This document shows, piece after piece, positions 5,597-6,449 of a stretch of DNA of 6,449 bases (its first letter is position 1; the number at the start of each line of letters is the position of its first letter). A model generated the notes under the pieces. It saw only the letters and a list, made by a program, of their open reading frames with translations, did no database searches and was not told the DNA's origin. The DNA is taken from NCBI GenBank assembly GCA_049680295.1, contig JBAUHN010000060.1, positions 1 through 6,449 of the forward strand. The letters run 5' to 3'. The stretch is from JBAUHN01 sp049680295. Lineage in GTDB: Bacteria; Pseudomonadota; Alphaproteobacteria; Rhodobacterales; Rhodobacteraceae. Both the position numbers and the translations under genes were made by a program.

Positions 5597-6449
5597 CTAT
5601 TCGTGCAGGCCAAGCTTGTTGGCCATCTGCCATATCCGCCAATGATCATGCGGCATATTGGTGTGACGATTGCCAAACGGGCGGAACGCATCCTGCACCG
5701 CGTTTGAAAAACAAGGCACGCCGCCGACATGCGGGCTTTCGCCCACGCCTTTGGCACCGATGGGGTGGTGCGGGCTTGGTGTGACAGTGAAGTCGGTTTC
5801 GTAGTTTGGAACCTCCCATGCGGTGGGCAGGAAAAAGTCCATAAGCGTGCCGGTCTTGACGTTGCCCATCTCGTCATAAGCAATCTCTTGTCCCAGAGCG
5901 ACGGCAAGTGCTTCGGTCAGACCACCATGCACCTGACCTTCGATGATCATCGGGTTGATCCGGGTGCCGCAGTCGTCCAGCGCATAAAAGCGGCGGATGT
6001 CCGGTACGCCGGTGTCGACGTCGATGTCCATCACGCAGACATAAGCCCCAAAGGGATAGGTCATGTTGGGCGGATCGTAATAACTGACCGCCTCCAGACC
6101 GGGTTCCAAACCGGGGATCGCCTGATTGTAAGCGGCAAAGGCGATTTCCTTCATCGTCTTGAACTTTTCAGGCGCGCCCTTGATCACAAAGCGGTCGACG
6201 TCGAATTCGACGTCATTGTCATGGACCTCCAAAAGGTAGGCCGCGATCATTTGCGCCTTGGCACGGATTTTGCGTCCGGCCATGGCCGTGGCCGCACCCG
6301 CAACCGGTGTTGATCGCGACCCATAGGTGCCCAAACCATAGGGTGCCGTATCTGTATCGCCTTCCTCGATGGTGATGCTGTCTGCTGGCAAGCCTATCTC
6401 GGATGCAAGGATTTGCGCGAATGTCGTGGCATGTCCCTGACCTTGGGAT
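5597..6449 (-). CDS. coxL: CoxL, CO dehydrogenase large subunit, C-terminal third (5'-truncated)
   Basis: The last 283 residues are visible; the frame is open to the right edge and ends with TAG at 5597-5599. It opens with the SQGQGHATTFAQI segment of the Mo-cofactor region, then GDTDTAPYGLGTYGSRSTPV, DDCGTRINPMIIEGQVHGGL, and GAKGVGESPHVGGVPCFSNAV, and ends MPHDHWRIW...LGLHE. These match the molybdenum subunit of aerobic CODH, which oxidises CO to CO2 at a Mo-S-Cu site. The Glu of GVGES (codon 5738-5740) is the 47th residue from the end, the same distance as catalytic Glu763 in the 809-residue O. carboxidovorans CoxL. The SPHVGG context and the tail support form I rather than form II (usually VGE-GG/AGT). 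The form-defining AYxCSFR loop lies outside the window. TTG 6391 is an internal codon, not a start. coxM and coxS probably lie beyond the right edge. Confidence 0.96.
   Translation of the reverse strand, partial: SQGQGHATTFAQILASEIGLPADSITIEEGDTDTAPYGLGTYGSRSTPVAGAATAMAGRKIRAKAQMIAAYLLEVHDNDVEFDVDRFVIKGAPEKFKTMKEIAFAAYNQAIPGLEPGLEAVSYYDPPNMTYPFGAYVCVMDIDVDTGVPDIRRFYALDDCGTRINPMIIEGQVHGGLTEALAVALGQEIAYDEMGNVKTGTLMDFFLPTAWEVPNYETDFTVTPSPHHPIGAKGVGESPHVGGVPCFSNAVQDAFRPFGNRHTNMPHDHWRIWQMANKLGLHE

Noticed and set aside
5583..5642. N-terminal extension of coxD to a start at 5642 inside coxL
   Set aside because: The added residues lie within the coxL coding end and do not look like MoxR proteins; ATG 5552 or GTG 5582 are better.
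5198..5707. 169-codon plus-strand frame opposite coxD and the end of coxL
   Set aside because: Arg/Pro-rich low-complexity translation typical of antisense frames; CoxD on the other strand has intact AAA+ motifs.
5729..6313. 194-codon open frame on the plus strand opposite coxL
   Set aside because: It is antisense to a clearly conserved CoxL, has no recognisable domain and is explained by GC-rich codon bias.

Overview
The window looks like chromosomal DNA of an alphaproteobacterium, most likely of the Rhodobacterales (Roseobacter group). This rests on the protein sequences: a DUF4389 protein of the type familiar from that order, cox proteins with alphaproteobacterial signatures, a moderately GC-rich base composition and tight ATGA-coupled operon structure. 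No species can be named from the sequence alone.

Positions 1-1329 hold three unrelated single genes. They are the C-terminal end of a major facilitator superfamily permease with a histidine-rich tail (+, cut by the left edge), a small DUF4389 membrane protein (-), and a GFA/CENP-V family zinc protein (+). Positions 1330-1548 are a gene-free gap between two convergent genes, with several small hairpins but no strong intrinsic terminator.

From 1549 to the right edge the minus strand carries one long operon. Read in its own direction it is coxL (3' third only, cut by the right edge), coxD, coxE, coxF/xdhC, a mocA-like cytidylyltransferase gene, a 33-codon small ORF, and coxG. This is the large subunit and maturation section of an aerobic Mo-Cu carbon monoxide dehydrogenase (CODH) operon. 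The CoxL C-terminus carries the GVGESPHVGG active-site motif and the L-D-E-F-G order matches the Oligotropha carboxidovorans operon, so this looks like a form I (true CO-oxidising) enzyme and not a form II homologue.

The genes fit one assembly line. CoxL houses the Mo-Cu site with the molybdopterin cytosine dinucleotide cofactor. The MocA-like protein would make that dinucleotide. CoxF/XdhC would bind and deliver the cofactor. The MoxR-type AAA+ ATPase CoxD and the VWA protein CoxE would act as a chaperone pair that matures the metal site. CoxG would connect the enzyme to the membrane or quinone pool. Points deserving a second look are the 33-codon ORF before coxG, the alternating-CG hairpin at the coxL-coxD junction, the operon's own mocA-like gene, the short CoxG without an evident anchor, and the His-rich MFS tail. 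I see no mobile element, CRISPR array, tRNA or rRNA, and no clear evidence of a wholly new system.
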